Below, piece after piece: positions 35,774-44,916 of a stretch of 51,063 bases of DNA. The translations under genes and the position numbers were made by a program. The notes below the pieces were generated by a model, which saw nothing but the letters and a program-made list of their open reading frames with translations, had not been told where the DNA came from and did not search any database. How positions within the stretch are numbered: position 1 is the stretch's first letter; the number at the start of each line of letters is the position of its first letter. Source of the DNA: Calditrichia bacterium (GTDB lineage: Bacteria > Calditrichota > Calditrichia > Calditrichales > Calditrichaceae); the NCBI GenBank assembly GCA_026983775.1, contig JALSTK010000110.1:1-51063 (forward strand). The letters run 5' to 3'.

Positions 35774-37915
35774 TTATTTCAACAAAGCCATTTTCTTTAC
35801 ATCGGTTTTATGACCGATCTGCAGGCGGTAAAAATAAATTCCTGCCGCAACCCGACTACCGTCGAAATCCACCTGGTAGATCATACCTTTATTCACCTGT
35901 CCGTTGAATAGTTCGGAAATCTTTTGTCCCCGTACATTATAAACCGTAAGGGTAGCCCGACCCGATTTCCAGGGAGTAAATTCGATTTTGGTACCGGGAT
36001 TGAACGGATTGGGATAATTCTGACGTAAACCGAATGTTTTGGCTACCTTCGGTTCGGTGCTTATGGCCGCCGGCGGATTGAAGTTGGAAGCTTCTCCGAC
36101 CCAGACCGTCTGAGATAATTCGATATAAGCATCTTTTGCCGGATCGCCGTTGGCCGTATCGGCCAGACAATATGCCACCCAAATTCTTCCATAATCACCG
36201 CGAGTATCCTGATTGGCCGAATGCAGGGACAGGTTCAATTCATATTCATCCAGATGAGGAGAATCCGTGATATTGATCGGATCGGACCAGTTGGCACCGC
36301 CGTCTATGGAGTGGGCGGCATACACATCGGTCTTAAAAGTCGCATCGGAACCATAGGTTTCGGGATCGCTGTAGCGGTTAAATTGACTCACCTCCACCTG
36401 GTTGTGACGGCGATCCAGCCAGGAAGCATAGAGATGATTCTGTTCGTCCATACTCAGCTTGGGCTCGGTATCGAAAAAGTATTGCGACATGCCGGAGATC
36501 TGATCGTCGCCGACAAAAACACCGTTATTATAAGCGATACGGGCTGCCTCCCAGGACTGTCCATCTAACTTCCGGGCTATAAAAATACCGCTGTAATCCG
36601 GATAGGGATACCAACCGTTGTCCGTAGGTTCACCCCACATGGAATTAAAGATAACATAGATGGTGTTCTGGTTATCCACGATTACATCCATGTCGAAATT
36701 GGTTCCCATAAAGGTCGGGCCGTCGTAAGGGGTACAAATGGTATCATTTCCTACGATCTGGCAATCAAAAATAATGGAATCCGAAGCATGGTGATAGAGC
36801 GGGAATCCCAGGTCTCCGAAACTAACCGTATCCCAGTCCGACCAGGTATGTCCGAAATCGCTGGTTGTGGAATAGGTGATTTTGGTTTCATTATAGTAAT
36901 ACCCGGAATCCGGATTATGCCAGCCCAAATGGCCTGGACCGGCGATTACGCCGAATCCACTGCTATTCATGGCCACCCCGCAACGAGGCAAAGAGACCTC
37001 GGCTGTGTCAATCCGTACCGGGTCCGTAGCAGGCGTGTCATCCCAACCGTAGACCCAACCGTCAGCAGCATAATCATCTACCGATTTTGCATTAAGAATA
37101 TATTTCTCCATCTGGACACCATAAGCCGTAGCTTCTGCATCGGAATACCAGGTATCGTAGACTCCCACATAATGATAAATATCATTGGCATCCTTAACAA
37201 TGGAAACCGGTCCGTCCCAGAGCCGGTTTTCCTGGGTCATAAGCGGATGGCTGGAGATGGTGGGATTCAGCCAGCCGTCGTCCATTAAATAGTCCGGTGT
37301 GGTCCAACTGTTGCCATTGGAACCATAAGTTCCATAAGAGCAGATCGTATAGGGATGGGATGTATTAACGCCATTTGACATTTGTTCCATAAACTGATTA
37401 AAAGAGGGAAAGGGACGGTCCAAAGCTACCATGCAGGGATAACGTCCGCCGACACCACCTATACCATCATTTAACTGGTCGCTTGTGGTAAGCGCTCCGG
37501 AAGCCAAACCGGCGGAAACATCGACTTCAGTTTCATAAATCTGGCTGGCATCCGCACCGCGGTAGGACAGGGCGATAAAATCAATATTACTTCCCGTATC
37601 TGCATCCGGACCCACATAGCGGTCGATTTCGCGCTGCATGGGGTTCAGCCAACCATACCCGTTGCCCGAAGTAGCCACCTGGCGCAGAGTTCCTGCTGCC
37701 GTTTTCATCAACCGGTTGGCTGTGCTCCGACCGGTAGTTGCCGCATTACCCGAAGCATAAGGAAAAAGCGGCTCCACGGGCTGGACTCTTTGTGTCTTGA
37801 CCTTGATCACTTTCTGAACATGCAATTTTTGCTTGTTTATCCGAATATCTTTGGCACCAGCCAGAGATGTAGCCGCAAAAATCGCCAATACGAACATAGT
37901 AAATAATCCTCTCAT
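35774..37915 (-). CDS. Secreted BNR/Asp-box beta-propeller-like protein with sorting domain, copy 1
   Basis: 713 residues. Signal peptide 1-20 (LFTMFVLAIFAATSLAGA). After a linker, the body shows the conserved stretches NGYGWLNPMQREIDRY and GGRYPCMVALDRPFPSFNQF, and Asp-box motifs of sialidase-type propellers (TSDFGHTWSDW, SIDGGANWSDP). A type A sorting domain ends the protein (RQNYPNPFNPGTKIEFTPW, YNVRGQKISELF, AAGIYFYRL, ending KKMALLK). Asp boxes mark the fold, not the activity: I did not find the arginine triad of true sialidases, so a carbohydrate-related role is only a guess. It is a paralogue of the gene at 37990-40116, 74 bases upstream. AAGGAGG precedes the ATG. Confidence 0.82.
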   Translation of the reverse strand: MRGLFTMFVLAIFAATSLAGAKDIRINKQKLHVQKVIKVKTQRVQPVEPLFPYASGNAATTGRSTANRLMKTAAGTLRQVATSGNGYGWLNPMQREIDRYVGPDADTGSNIDFIALSYRGADASQIYETEVDVSAGLASGALTTSDQLNDGIGGVGGRYPCMVALDRPFPSFNQFMEQMSNGVNTSHPYTICSYGTYGSNGNSWTTPDYLMDDGWLNPTISSHPLMTQENRLWDGPVSIVKDANDIYHYVGVYDTWYSDAEATAYGVQMEKYILNAKSVDDYAADGWVYGWDDTPATDPVRIDTAEVSLPRCGVAMNSSGFGVIAGPGHLGWHNPDSGYYYNETKITYSTTSDFGHTWSDWDTVSFGDLGFPLYHHASDSIIFDCQIVGNDTICTPYDGPTFMGTNFDMDVIVDNQNTIYVIFNSMWGEPTDNGWYPYPDYSGIFIARKLDGQSWEAARIAYNNGVFVGDDQISGMSQYFFDTEPKLSMDEQNHLYASWLDRRHNQVEVSQFNRYSDPETYGSDATFKTDVYAAHSIDGGANWSDPINITDSPHLDEYELNLSLHSANQDTRGDYGRIWVAYCLADTANGDPAKDAYIELSQTVWVGEASNFNPPAAISTEPKVAKTFGLRQNYPNPFNPGTKIEFTPWKSGRATLTVYNVRGQKISELFNGQVNKGMIYQVDFDGSRVAAGIYFYRLQIGHKTDVKKMALLK

Positions 37916-37989
37916 AACGCCTCCTTATAAATGTTTATTTAACGGATTCCTTTCATATATCAACCGGAATAATCCGGAATGCTATTCCC

Positions 37990-40116
37990 CTATTTGATTA
38001 AAATCATCTTACGCGTAAGATCCGATTTTCCGGCACTTAAACGATAAAAATAGACACCGCTGGATAATTCGCTTGCATCCAATGTCATCTTATATTTACC
38101 GGCTCCCTGTTTTTCATCAATGAGAGTGCGCACTTTTTGGCCCAGTACATTATAGACGACCAAACGCACCTTACCCGAAACAGGTAATTCGTAACTAATC
38201 GTTGTAGTCGGATTAAACGGATTGGGATAATTCTGCTCCAGGCGGTAGGTTTTAATAACCGGCCTGGATTTTGCGCCGATCGCCAATGCCCCGGAATCCG
38301 GATAATCCCAGGCCTGGCCGACCCAGATACGATTGGTCCGGTAGGTATAAGCATCCGGATCACCCTGTGAGACCGAAGTGCTCGGATCAATGGTACTATA
38401 GGCGAAGTAGACGGTCCCGTTATCTTTGCCATCGGCAACCATGGCCGCTTTTAGCTCATATTCATCCACGCTTTGGGTTTGGGTAACATTCATTTTCCAG
38501 GACCAGGTTTCCCCGCCGTCCAAAGAACGGGAGGTAAACACATCGGTCTTTAAACCGATCGTCTCATTGGGATCGTTGTAACGCAAATGTTCGGCCGGTT
38601 CAATATTCACATGGGGACGATCCAGCCAGGTGGCATACAAATAGCCGTACTGATCGAGCGACAGATCCACCTCCGAATTAAAAATAAAGTTATCTTCAAC
38701 GGCATCGCTTAATGAATCTCCTTCGAAAAAACCGTTATTGATGGCCATATGTTTATCTTCGAAACTGGCTCCACCATCGTTACTGATGGCTACGTGAACC
38801 CCGCATTCATGATAGTCCCGGTAGTAGGTACTATCACTGGCCTGGGGGCCCCAGGTCAAATCATAACCCACATACACATCCTGGTCATCGGATACCAGCA
38901 CATCGAGTCCATGATTATTGGGAATGGCCAGATATACATCTCCCTGATAAAGAGCCTGGGTGGTGTCGGAGGTGGGTATATAGATGGAATCACTATAGGT
39001 AACCGATTCCGGAACACCCAATTCAGCCCAGTCTATCTGGCGGGGTGTCGTCCAGGTTTTACCATAATCAGTGGTAGTCATAACCATAACCCGTAGTTCG
39101 TATAAATAAAATGTGTTGCCGGGATGCGGCCCCTCATGCCCTATTCCCACACATGCGCCGAATCCGCTGGAATTCATGGATACACTGGGGTAGAGAAAAA
39201 AATTCATGGTGTCTATGGTTGTAGGATCGGTATCGATCGTCCAGTCCGTTGTCGGATCATCCGATTCGGCATTCAGAATCACATATTCAGCAGGCTGAGA
39301 TTCACCCTTAATCATCCAATTGCGGTATACCCCTACATAATGATATTTACCGTCACTACTCTTCACTATGGAAACAGGACCATTCCAGAGGCGGTTTTTC
39401 TCAAAATTCCAATGCTGGTATCCCTGATCCATCTGATAGGATCCGGTCCAGGCCCCGCCGTTATTGCCATAGGTTCCGTAATCCGTAATCAGGTAGGGGC
39501 TGGAAACGGCCGGACTGGTATCGGCATTGCCGCTGATATATTGATTAAAATGGATAAACGGTCTGTCCAGAGCGACGGCACCCGGATACCTGCCACCGAT
39601 GGATTTATAAGGATCCGCCGGTGGGAAAGGACCTAGATCCTCATTCAAATTAACATGGCGGAAAAACGCCCCGTTACTTAAATCATTCGCAACGTCGATG
39701 GTAGTCGCCCCGATAATACCTGTTGCCGTATTGCTGACTATGTACTGGCGGTAGGCTAAAAGTAAAAAATCTACATCCGCGCCGAAAGCATCGGCTCCTT
39801 TATAATGACTGATGGAACGGATACTCGGGTTAAGCCAGCCAAAACCGTTACGGGAAGAATCGATCAGCGTAGTAAAGGAATGATCGGATGCCCTTTTGAC
39901 CAATTGCAGAGTTTGTGAGGATCCGGTATTTAATTCGCTGTTGGCACTCCGATCCTGTACTCTCTGTCCGGGATCTTCATAAAAATTACGAACCTTTACT
40001 TTTGAAATTTTGCCCATAAAAGTACGATGGGGGTCGATCCTGTAAGGTTTGATTCCTCTGGCAAGGACCGAAGAGAATAAGATAGAAAAAACAAATAGCA
40101 CCGTAATAATACGCAC
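37990..40116 (-). CDS. Secreted BNR/Asp-box beta-propeller-like protein with sorting domain, copy 2
   Basis: 708 residues, starting with GTG behind AAAGGAGGTAA. Signal peptide 1-19 (IITVLFVFSILFSSVLARG). It shares with copy 1 the stretches NGFGWLNPSIRSISHY, GGRYPGAVALDRPFIHFNQY and ENRLWDGPVSIVK-type (here KNRLWNGPVSIVK). Asp-box motifs are TTDYGKTWTTP, ISNDGGASFED and SLDGGETWSW. The terminal sorting domain is the textbook form (EQNYPNPFNPTTTISYELP, YNVLGQKVRTL, SSGVYFYRL, ending RKMILIK). The two copies have similar length and the same order of motifs but modest identity, so the duplication is old. A candidate promoter lies about 165 bases upstream. Exported by T9SS and surface-anchored or released; substrate unknown. 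Confidence 0.82.
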   Translation of the reverse strand: MRIITVLFVFSILFSSVLARGIKPYRIDPHRTFMGKISKVKVRNFYEDPGQRVQDRSANSELNTGSSQTLQLVKRASDHSFTTLIDSSRNGFGWLNPSIRSISHYKGADAFGADVDFLLLAYRQYIVSNTATGIIGATTIDVANDLSNGAFFRHVNLNEDLGPFPPADPYKSIGGRYPGAVALDRPFIHFNQYISGNADTSPAVSSPYLITDYGTYGNNGGAWTGSYQMDQGYQHWNFEKNRLWNGPVSIVKSSDGKYHYVGVYRNWMIKGESQPAEYVILNAESDDPTTDWTIDTDPTTIDTMNFFLYPSVSMNSSGFGACVGIGHEGPHPGNTFYLYELRVMVMTTTDYGKTWTTPRQIDWAELGVPESVTYSDSIYIPTSDTTQALYQGDVYLAIPNNHGLDVLVSDDQDVYVGYDLTWGPQASDSTYYRDYHECGVHVAISNDGGASFEDKHMAINNGFFEGDSLSDAVEDNFIFNSEVDLSLDQYGYLYATWLDRPHVNIEPAEHLRYNDPNETIGLKTDVFTSRSLDGGETWSWKMNVTQTQSVDEYELKAAMVADGKDNGTVYFAYSTIDPSTSVSQGDPDAYTYRTNRIWVGQAWDYPDSGALAIGAKSRPVIKTYRLEQNYPNPFNPTTTISYELPVSGKVRLVVYNVLGQKVRTLIDEKQGAGKYKMTLDASELSSGVYFYRLSAGKSDLTRKMILIK

Positions 40117-40281
40117 GTGTTTACCTCCTTTACATTTTATCCAACCTACTCATGAGTAAAGATAAACCGATAATCCATTCATGTTTCGATAATAATCTAT
40201 CTGCTCGGAAGTTGAGGTCGCTGTTTTTCAGTATTGTATCGTCAGATTCGGAAATCCGCTCAAGAGACTGAAATCTGATTA

Positions 40282-40310
40282 AATATAATACAAATTATAT
40301 TTAGTCACAA
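40282..40310 (-). promoter_or_regulatory. Possible promoter of the Asp-box genes inside an AT-rich palindrome
   Basis: On the minus strand TTGTGA (40310-40305), a 17-base spacer and TATATT (40287-40282) form a promoter-like pair. The spacer and -10 box lie in a perfect 10-base-arm palindrome (40280-40289 with 40294-40303), flanked by a second pair of arms AAATCTG (40271-40277) and CAGATTT (40312-40318). The palindrome could be an operator or the terminator of the PilZ gene, whose stop codon is at 40334. The rest of the gap 40117-40333 shows only the ribosome binding site of the Asp-box gene. Confidence 0.35.
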
Positions 40311-40333
40311 ACAGATTTTTATATTCGAATCGG

Positions 40334-40687
40334 CTATTTCAGAATCGAGGGATAAACCATTCCGATTTTATTTAAATCTTCATCCGTCAAAAAATCAAAT
40401 GCGATTCCGATATGGAAGATTTGATCGGCAATTTTCTTCTGGTTTTGGATCGTCCCGGTTGTACGGACAATCTCATCACCCATACCAATGGTAAGGATAA
40501 TTTTCGCCCCGATTTCCATGGGCTGTTTACTTTCGATGGCAATTCCCGTTCGGCTGATATCAAGGGTTTTAACCATTCCTTCCTGGATAATTTTATCATC
40601 CTTGTCCAAAATTCGGAAGGCCAGCAAGTTCTCCGATTCCAGCCTGGGAGCCGCTCTTCCTTCAAAGTCCAATTTTGTCTCCTTCAT
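40334..40687 (-). CDS. PilZ domain protein (cyclic-di-GMP receptor)
   Basis: 117 residues if started at the ATG at 40687. The PilZ motifs are complete: RAAPR (RxxxR, residues 11-15) and DISRTG (DxSxxG, residues 43-48), which together hold cyclic-di-GMP. The domain fills the whole protein, so it would act as a small cytoplasmic adaptor that passes the signal to a partner. A longer frame with a TTG start (40726) exists; neither start has a good ribosome binding site, and AAGGAG just inside the frame could even serve a TTG at 40675. It lies 87 bases after the small unknown gene and may belong to the manC group. Confidence 0.85.
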   Translation of the reverse strand: MKETKLDFEGRAAPRLESENLLAFRILDKDDKIIQEGMVKTLDISRTGIAIESKQPMEIGAKIILTIGMGDEIVRTTGTIQNQKKIADQIFHIGIAFDFLTDEDLNKIGMVYPSILK

Positions 40688-40774
40688 GGTTTCTGATACT
40701 TTACATACAACCTTTCCTGCTGTCAAAGCTATAAAAAGAGCCTATCACCGATAATTTTTTATACTAATAACTCT

Positions 40775-41071
40775 TTATCCTGTTTGAATAAAGGGTGCGT
40801 CTGGATCGTTGTTCGCTTCTTCTCCTTCTTTTCCGAAGATATAATCCTTCAACTCCGACGGGATTATTTCCGGCGGCACCTTCAGTAACGGGAAATCAGC
40901 AAGAATAGTGCTGATTTTGGTTTCCGTATCCGCTTTACGATTGATATAAAAATAGTCCTGATCCTTGTATCGCACCAGGCCGCCCCGAAAATTGCCCCGA
41001 TTATAGCGAACCTGAATCGACAATTTGTCCAATAAGTCGATCAATCCGCTTAGAATTTCTTCATGATCCAT
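40775..41071 (-). CDS. Small conserved-looking protein of unknown function
   Basis: 98 residues, mixed alpha/beta, no signal peptide or membrane segment. The first half has a helical start (HEEILSGLIDLLDKLSIQV) and the pattern RGGLVRYKDQDYFYINRK, which looks like two beta strands; the acidic tail (GKEGEEANNDPDAP) is probably disordered. I do not recognise the family. It starts 12 bases after the manC stop codon, so it is almost certainly co-transcribed with it. Confidence 0.75.
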   Translation of the reverse strand: MDHEEILSGLIDLLDKLSIQVRYNRGNFRGGLVRYKDQDYFYINRKADTETKISTILADFPLLKVPPEIIPSELKDYIFGKEGEEANNDPDAPFIQTG

Positions 41072-41083
41072 GAAAATGACTGT

Positions 41084-42160
41084 TTATAAGTACTGATACT
41101 TTTTTTTACGTTTTAAATTATCTACAATATCCTTAACATTCTGGGATTTACTTTTGTCGCAAATCAGAATGGCATCGTCTGTTTCCACAACCACCAGGTT
41201 ATTGACACCCACCATGGCTACCAGTTTATCCTTAATGGAGATATAGTTATTTTCCGATTCCAGGATACAGTGATCATCGGCAAGAATAGCATTGCCATGC
41301 TCATCTTTTTCCGAGATATGGTAGGCCGCTTCCCAGGAGCCCACATCATTCCAGGCAAAATCGGCTTCCATAATGCATACATTTCCGGCCACTTCCATAA
41401 TCGCATAATCGATCGATATGGATCGGAATTTTGAGTACACATCGGAAATAACCTCGTCCATAGAAGCCGTATCCACCGCATTCCGAATCTGTTCAAATCC
41501 ATGGGAGAGTTCCGGTTCAAATTCGGCAAACTGATCCATAATCAGTTTGGTAGACCAGATAAACATACCGCTGTTCCATAAAAAATCACCGCTTTTCAAA
41601 AAACGTTTCGCCGTATCCGGATTGGGCTTTTCGGCAAATGTTTTTACCTTATAGATCGTTTTACCACGTTCACCGGATATCTTCGGACCGCGCTGAATAT
41701 AGCCGTAACCCGTTTCCGGGTAAGTCGGTTTGATGCCAACCGTGATCAAACAGTTATGAATTTTGGCATAATCGGCTGCAATCTGTAAGGTACTGCGAAA
41801 ATTTTCTTCATTCTGAATCAAATGATCGGCCGGTAATACAGCCATTACCTGATCCTGTGATTCACGTTTCTGAATAATGGCCCCGGCCAGACCAACGCAA
41901 GGCGCCGTATTACGGCCGAAGGGTTCACCTACAATGTTTTCCAAAGGAATCTCCGGCAGCTGTTCGGCAATGGCTTCTTTTAACTCCATATTGGTAATAA
42001 TCAAAACTTTTTCCGGAGAAGTGAGCGGTTTAATACGATCATAAGTTTTTTGCAGCATAGAACGATCATCGAATAATCGTAGCATCTGTTTTGGATTCAT
42101 GGTCCGGCTATGGGGCCAGAACCGGCTTCCCACACCGCCTGCCATTAAGACTATATACAT
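41084..42160 (-). CDS. manC: Mannose-1-phosphate guanylyltransferase (GDP-mannose pyrophosphorylase)
   Basis: 358 residues, the length of the single-domain form without a fused phosphomannose isomerase. It joins GTP and mannose-1-phosphate to give GDP-mannose for surface polysaccharides and glycoproteins. The nucleotide-binding signature is MAGGVGSRFWPHSR (residues 6-19) with PKQMLRL after it; further family stretches are VLPADHLI, ETGYGYIQRG, EKPNPDTAKRFLKSG, LWNSGMFIW and FAWNDVGSWEA. It is preceded by AAAGGTG at good spacing. It sits between dapF (106 bases upstream) and a small unknown gene (12 bases downstream). GDP-mannose could feed O-glycosylation or lipopolysaccharide, both common for T9SS cargo hosts; this link is speculative. 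Confidence 0.95.
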   Translation of the reverse strand: MYIVLMAGGVGSRFWPHSRTMNPKQMLRLFDDRSMLQKTYDRIKPLTSPEKVLIITNMELKEAIAEQLPEIPLENIVGEPFGRNTAPCVGLAGAIIQKRESQDQVMAVLPADHLIQNEENFRSTLQIAADYAKIHNCLITVGIKPTYPETGYGYIQRGPKISGERGKTIYKVKTFAEKPNPDTAKRFLKSGDFLWNSGMFIWSTKLIMDQFAEFEPELSHGFEQIRNAVDTASMDEVISDVYSKFRSISIDYAIMEVAGNVCIMEADFAWNDVGSWEAAYHISEKDEHGNAILADDHCILESENNYISIKDKLVAMVGVNNLVVVETDDAILICDKSKSQNVKDIVDNLKRKKKYQYL

Positions 42161-42266
42161 ATTTATCTACACCTTTCTATTTCACTACCGATTCGATGAA
42201 CGGGATTGAACTATTGCAAAGATAAAGAATCATACAAAATAAAACATTCCAATTCTGCAATCCTGA

Positions 42267-43106
42267 TCACAAATCAGAAATATTTTTATCTATTCCTACT
42301 AAAATCTTTCCGCTAAAAACTTTTCGTACGGCACCTGTCAAATAGATTTTATCACTTTCGCGGGTGATGGTCAATTCTCCGCCCCTTGCAGAAACCTCTA
42401 TCTTCTCCGGTTGTTCGGCCCATTGTTTAGCCCAAATTAGAGCACTGGCCGTTATTCCCGTACCGCAGGAAAGCGTTTCCCGTTCCACTCCCCGTTCATA
42501 GGTTCGAATACGCAGCTTATCGTCCGACACAGGCTGGATAAAGTTTACGTTCGTTCCTTCAGGCTGAAAGCGCGGATGATACCGCAGGCGGCGGCCAATA
42601 GAAAACACATCCACATCATTCAAATTCTTTTTGACCTCTATCACCAGATGAGGAACACCGGTATTCAGAAAGCCGAGCACTTTCAGAGAAGAATTCAGCC
42701 CTAACTCCCCGGCCGGAATATTCCGGGGGTCACCGTGCATATGCAGTTGTACTTTGCCGATAGTATTCGATAGTAATTGTACTTCATGGGCTCCGTCATC
42801 GGCCCGAATGATAAACGGTGTTCCCAAAGGAAGCTTATTTTCATGTACTGCGAACAAGGTGGCCGCCCGCAAACCGTTGCCGCACATGGAACCCACGGAG
42901 CCGTCCCGGTTAAAATAACGCATGTAAAATCCATTTTCCACTTCTCTGAAATAGATAAACCCGTCGGCACCGATCCCGGTACGATCTTTACACCAGGAGC
43001 GGATTCGTTCCGCCCTTATATAATCTTCCGGCAGATGGGTTTCACTTACAATAATGAAATCATTACCGGTTGCTTCGATTTTCTGAAAGGGCAGCAAAAG
43101 ACTCAT
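42267..43106 (-). CDS. dapF: Diaminopimelate epimerase
   Basis: 279 residues, normal length. It converts LL- to meso-diaminopimelate for lysine and peptidoglycan synthesis in the cytoplasm. Both catalytic cysteines are in their motifs: Cys75 (GSMCGNGLR) and Cys214 (TLSCGTGIT). Other family stretches are EATGNDFIIV, GIGADGFIYF, NTGVPHLVI and EGTNVNFIQ. Its ATG overlaps the stop codon of the lipoprotein gene by four bases (ATGA), so translation of the two is probably coupled. Confidence 0.96.
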   Translation of the reverse strand: MSLLLPFQKIEATGNDFIIVSETHLPEDYIRAERIRSWCKDRTGIGADGFIYFREVENGFYMRYFNRDGSVGSMCGNGLRAATLFAVHENKLPLGTPFIIRADDGAHEVQLLSNTIGKVQLHMHGDPRNIPAGELGLNSSLKVLGFLNTGVPHLVIEVKKNLNDVDVFSIGRRLRYHPRFQPEGTNVNFIQPVSDDKLRIRTYERGVERETLSCGTGITASALIWAKQWAEQPEKIEVSARGGELTITRESDKIYLTGAVRKVFSGKILVGIDKNISDL

Positions 43107-44800
43107 AAGCTATCTTTCAATTGAGGAAAATAAAATTTCAAACCGCTCTTTTCCCAGCGCTTGCGGACCTTAATCGTATCCGCTGAGAACAAAAAAGGTT
43201 CCGAATAAACAAAAGGATGCAGCCCCCCCTTACTATATCGTTCATTTTTATCCAGGTCCAGATAAGCACTCAGTAGATATTCCCCTTCCGGCAGACAGGA
43301 AAAATAAAAGGCGGATGTACCGTTTAATATGAAACGATAGTTGTTTCGGCTGGATCGCAAGGAATGCAAAGTAAGAACCAGACGCTGATCCTTTTGCAGC
43401 GATGGTACGACGGTTCCGGATATTTCACCGAGCGTTCTGGCCGAAACGATGCTGAAATAGTGGCTGGCCAGGGAATCGGGCATGGCTGCCGACCACAGAT
43501 CGGTAACTTCATTTAGCGGAATCGTCATTTCATACGAGGAATCCGGCGTAAAAATTTGATCCGGGACAAATCGAACCTGAAATAAGCTTTTCCACTGCCA
43601 TCGCCCGGGCCAGAGTGTGCCATCTTTGCGTTGCAGAAGGAAAGCTTTCTGCAGACTTTTCCCGAACAGCGGATGATTCACTTCCAGATAAATAGAACGC
43701 CGCGGTGAAACATTACGGCTGCTATCTTTAGGAGTCCAGGCAAGAATTTTAAATCGACTGGTATCCCTTTTATTTACTCCTAAAAAATAATCCGTAATTA
43801 CAGTATCCCTTACATTTCCACTGGAGTCCCGAATTCCGCTTAAGCGGAACCGATAAACCCGGCCGGAATCCAGCGGTTGTGTAAAAACATTGAGCACATT
43901 ATGATCTTGACGATCGGCGGACTTACCGAGAATTATATGCGGCTGACCGGAAGCGCTATCGACTAAGGAGAAGTTTAAACTATCCGCAACCACCGCTTCA
44001 CTGAAACGCAGGTCCAGCCATGTGTTGAGAAGAGGACGCAGACCGGTGAAACGGGGAGCTATCGAATCCAGACGCGTCATACGGAAATTTAAATTGTGAA
44101 AATGATTTGCCGTTCCCTTCAGCAAAACATCACGATAGGGGAATCCCACTTGCTCGTAAGCTTCGTCCAGAAGCAGATTATGATTCTGATCCCCAACCGC
44201 AAGAACCCTGAAAAGACCGTCCTTCAGATAATTTAATTCAAACGATCCGTCTTTCCCTGATTTGGAAACATAAAGCGGTTCTTCCTGCGCCGGATTAAAG
44301 CTTTTATTTTCACTGAGATCATAGGCGAAGATCGTAACAATCTGGTTACGTTTCAGATCATATACCTTGCCGGCAATGGAACCCTGATCGATCTGGTTTC
44401 CGGTAGAAAATGCAAACTGATAGCTCTGTTTCATAAAATTATTATGCAGATCGGCTGCTCCGGAAGCAATGGAAATCACATAGGTTTGATCGGTACGCAA
44501 TGAATCATTCAGATATAGAAAGAGTTTATCCCATCCTTTCCACTCTACTTTATATGCAACCGGTGGAGAGATAAAAATATTATCGACCAGTGAGCTGCGT
44601 TTCATACGTTCCGAAAAACGGATGCGAATTTGACGTAGAGTGATCGGAATATGCAGAGAATCGGCCTGTGGAAAAACCGAGGAAACGGTAGGAGGGGTTC
44701 GATCGACCGGCCCGCCACCGGGAGCTTTTTGCATGGCACATTTAAGAATAAAAAAAGATAACAAAGATGGTAGAAACAATAAAGTGATTATTTTTTTCAT
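43103..44800 (-). CDS. Lipoprotein with bacterial Ig-like (Big_5) domain
   Basis: 565 residues from the ATG at 44800. A TTG six bases upstream is nearer the ideal distance from GGGAG and is a possible alternative. The N-terminus is a lipoprotein signal (IITLLFLPSLLSFFILKC) with Cys21 as the probable lipid site, followed by the run APGGGPVDRTPPTV that is typical of this family in Bacteroidota relatives. The Big_5 domain spans about 36-140 (RFSERMKRSSLVDN, TDQTYVISI). Further beta-rich segments follow, with a second Big_5-like stretch near 370-450. The lipobox has Lys before Cys, which is not canonical. Probably an outer-membrane or periplasmic surface lipoprotein. It precedes dapF with a four-base overlap. 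Confidence 0.8.
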   Translation of the reverse strand: MKKIITLLFLPSLLSFFILKCAMQKAPGGGPVDRTPPTVSSVFPQADSLHIPITLRQIRIRFSERMKRSSLVDNIFISPPVAYKVEWKGWDKLFLYLNDSLRTDQTYVISIASGAADLHNNFMKQSYQFAFSTGNQIDQGSIAGKVYDLKRNQIVTIFAYDLSENKSFNPAQEEPLYVSKSGKDGSFELNYLKDGLFRVLAVGDQNHNLLLDEAYEQVGFPYRDVLLKGTANHFHNLNFRMTRLDSIAPRFTGLRPLLNTWLDLRFSEAVVADSLNFSLVDSASGQPHIILGKSADRQDHNVLNVFTQPLDSGRVYRFRLSGIRDSSGNVRDTVITDYFLGVNKRDTSRFKILAWTPKDSSRNVSPRRSIYLEVNHPLFGKSLQKAFLLQRKDGTLWPGRWQWKSLFQVRFVPDQIFTPDSSYEMTIPLNEVTDLWSAAMPDSLASHYFSIVSARTLGEISGTVVPSLQKDQRLVLTLHSLRSSRNNYRFILNGTSAFYFSCLPEGEYLLSAYLDLDKNERYSKGGLHPFVYSEPFLFSADTIKVRKRWEKSGLKFYFPQLKDSL

Positions 44801-44883
44801 AAACAAAGAATCTCCCGAACCGGAAATTCGAAAATTTTTTTATTCAACGCAATGAAATATAAAACGAACGCATTTAAATAAAA

Positions 44884-44909
44884 AAACCGCCGAAAGATAG
44901 CGGCGGTTT
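44884..44909 (-). terminator. Intrinsic terminator of the ffh-rplS operon
   Basis: On the minus strand AAACCGCCG (44909-44901) pairs perfectly with CGGCGGTTT (44892-44884), with an eight-base loop and a run of T after it. It lies eight bases after the rplS stop codon. Confidence 0.92.
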
Positions 44910-44916
44910 ATAAATT

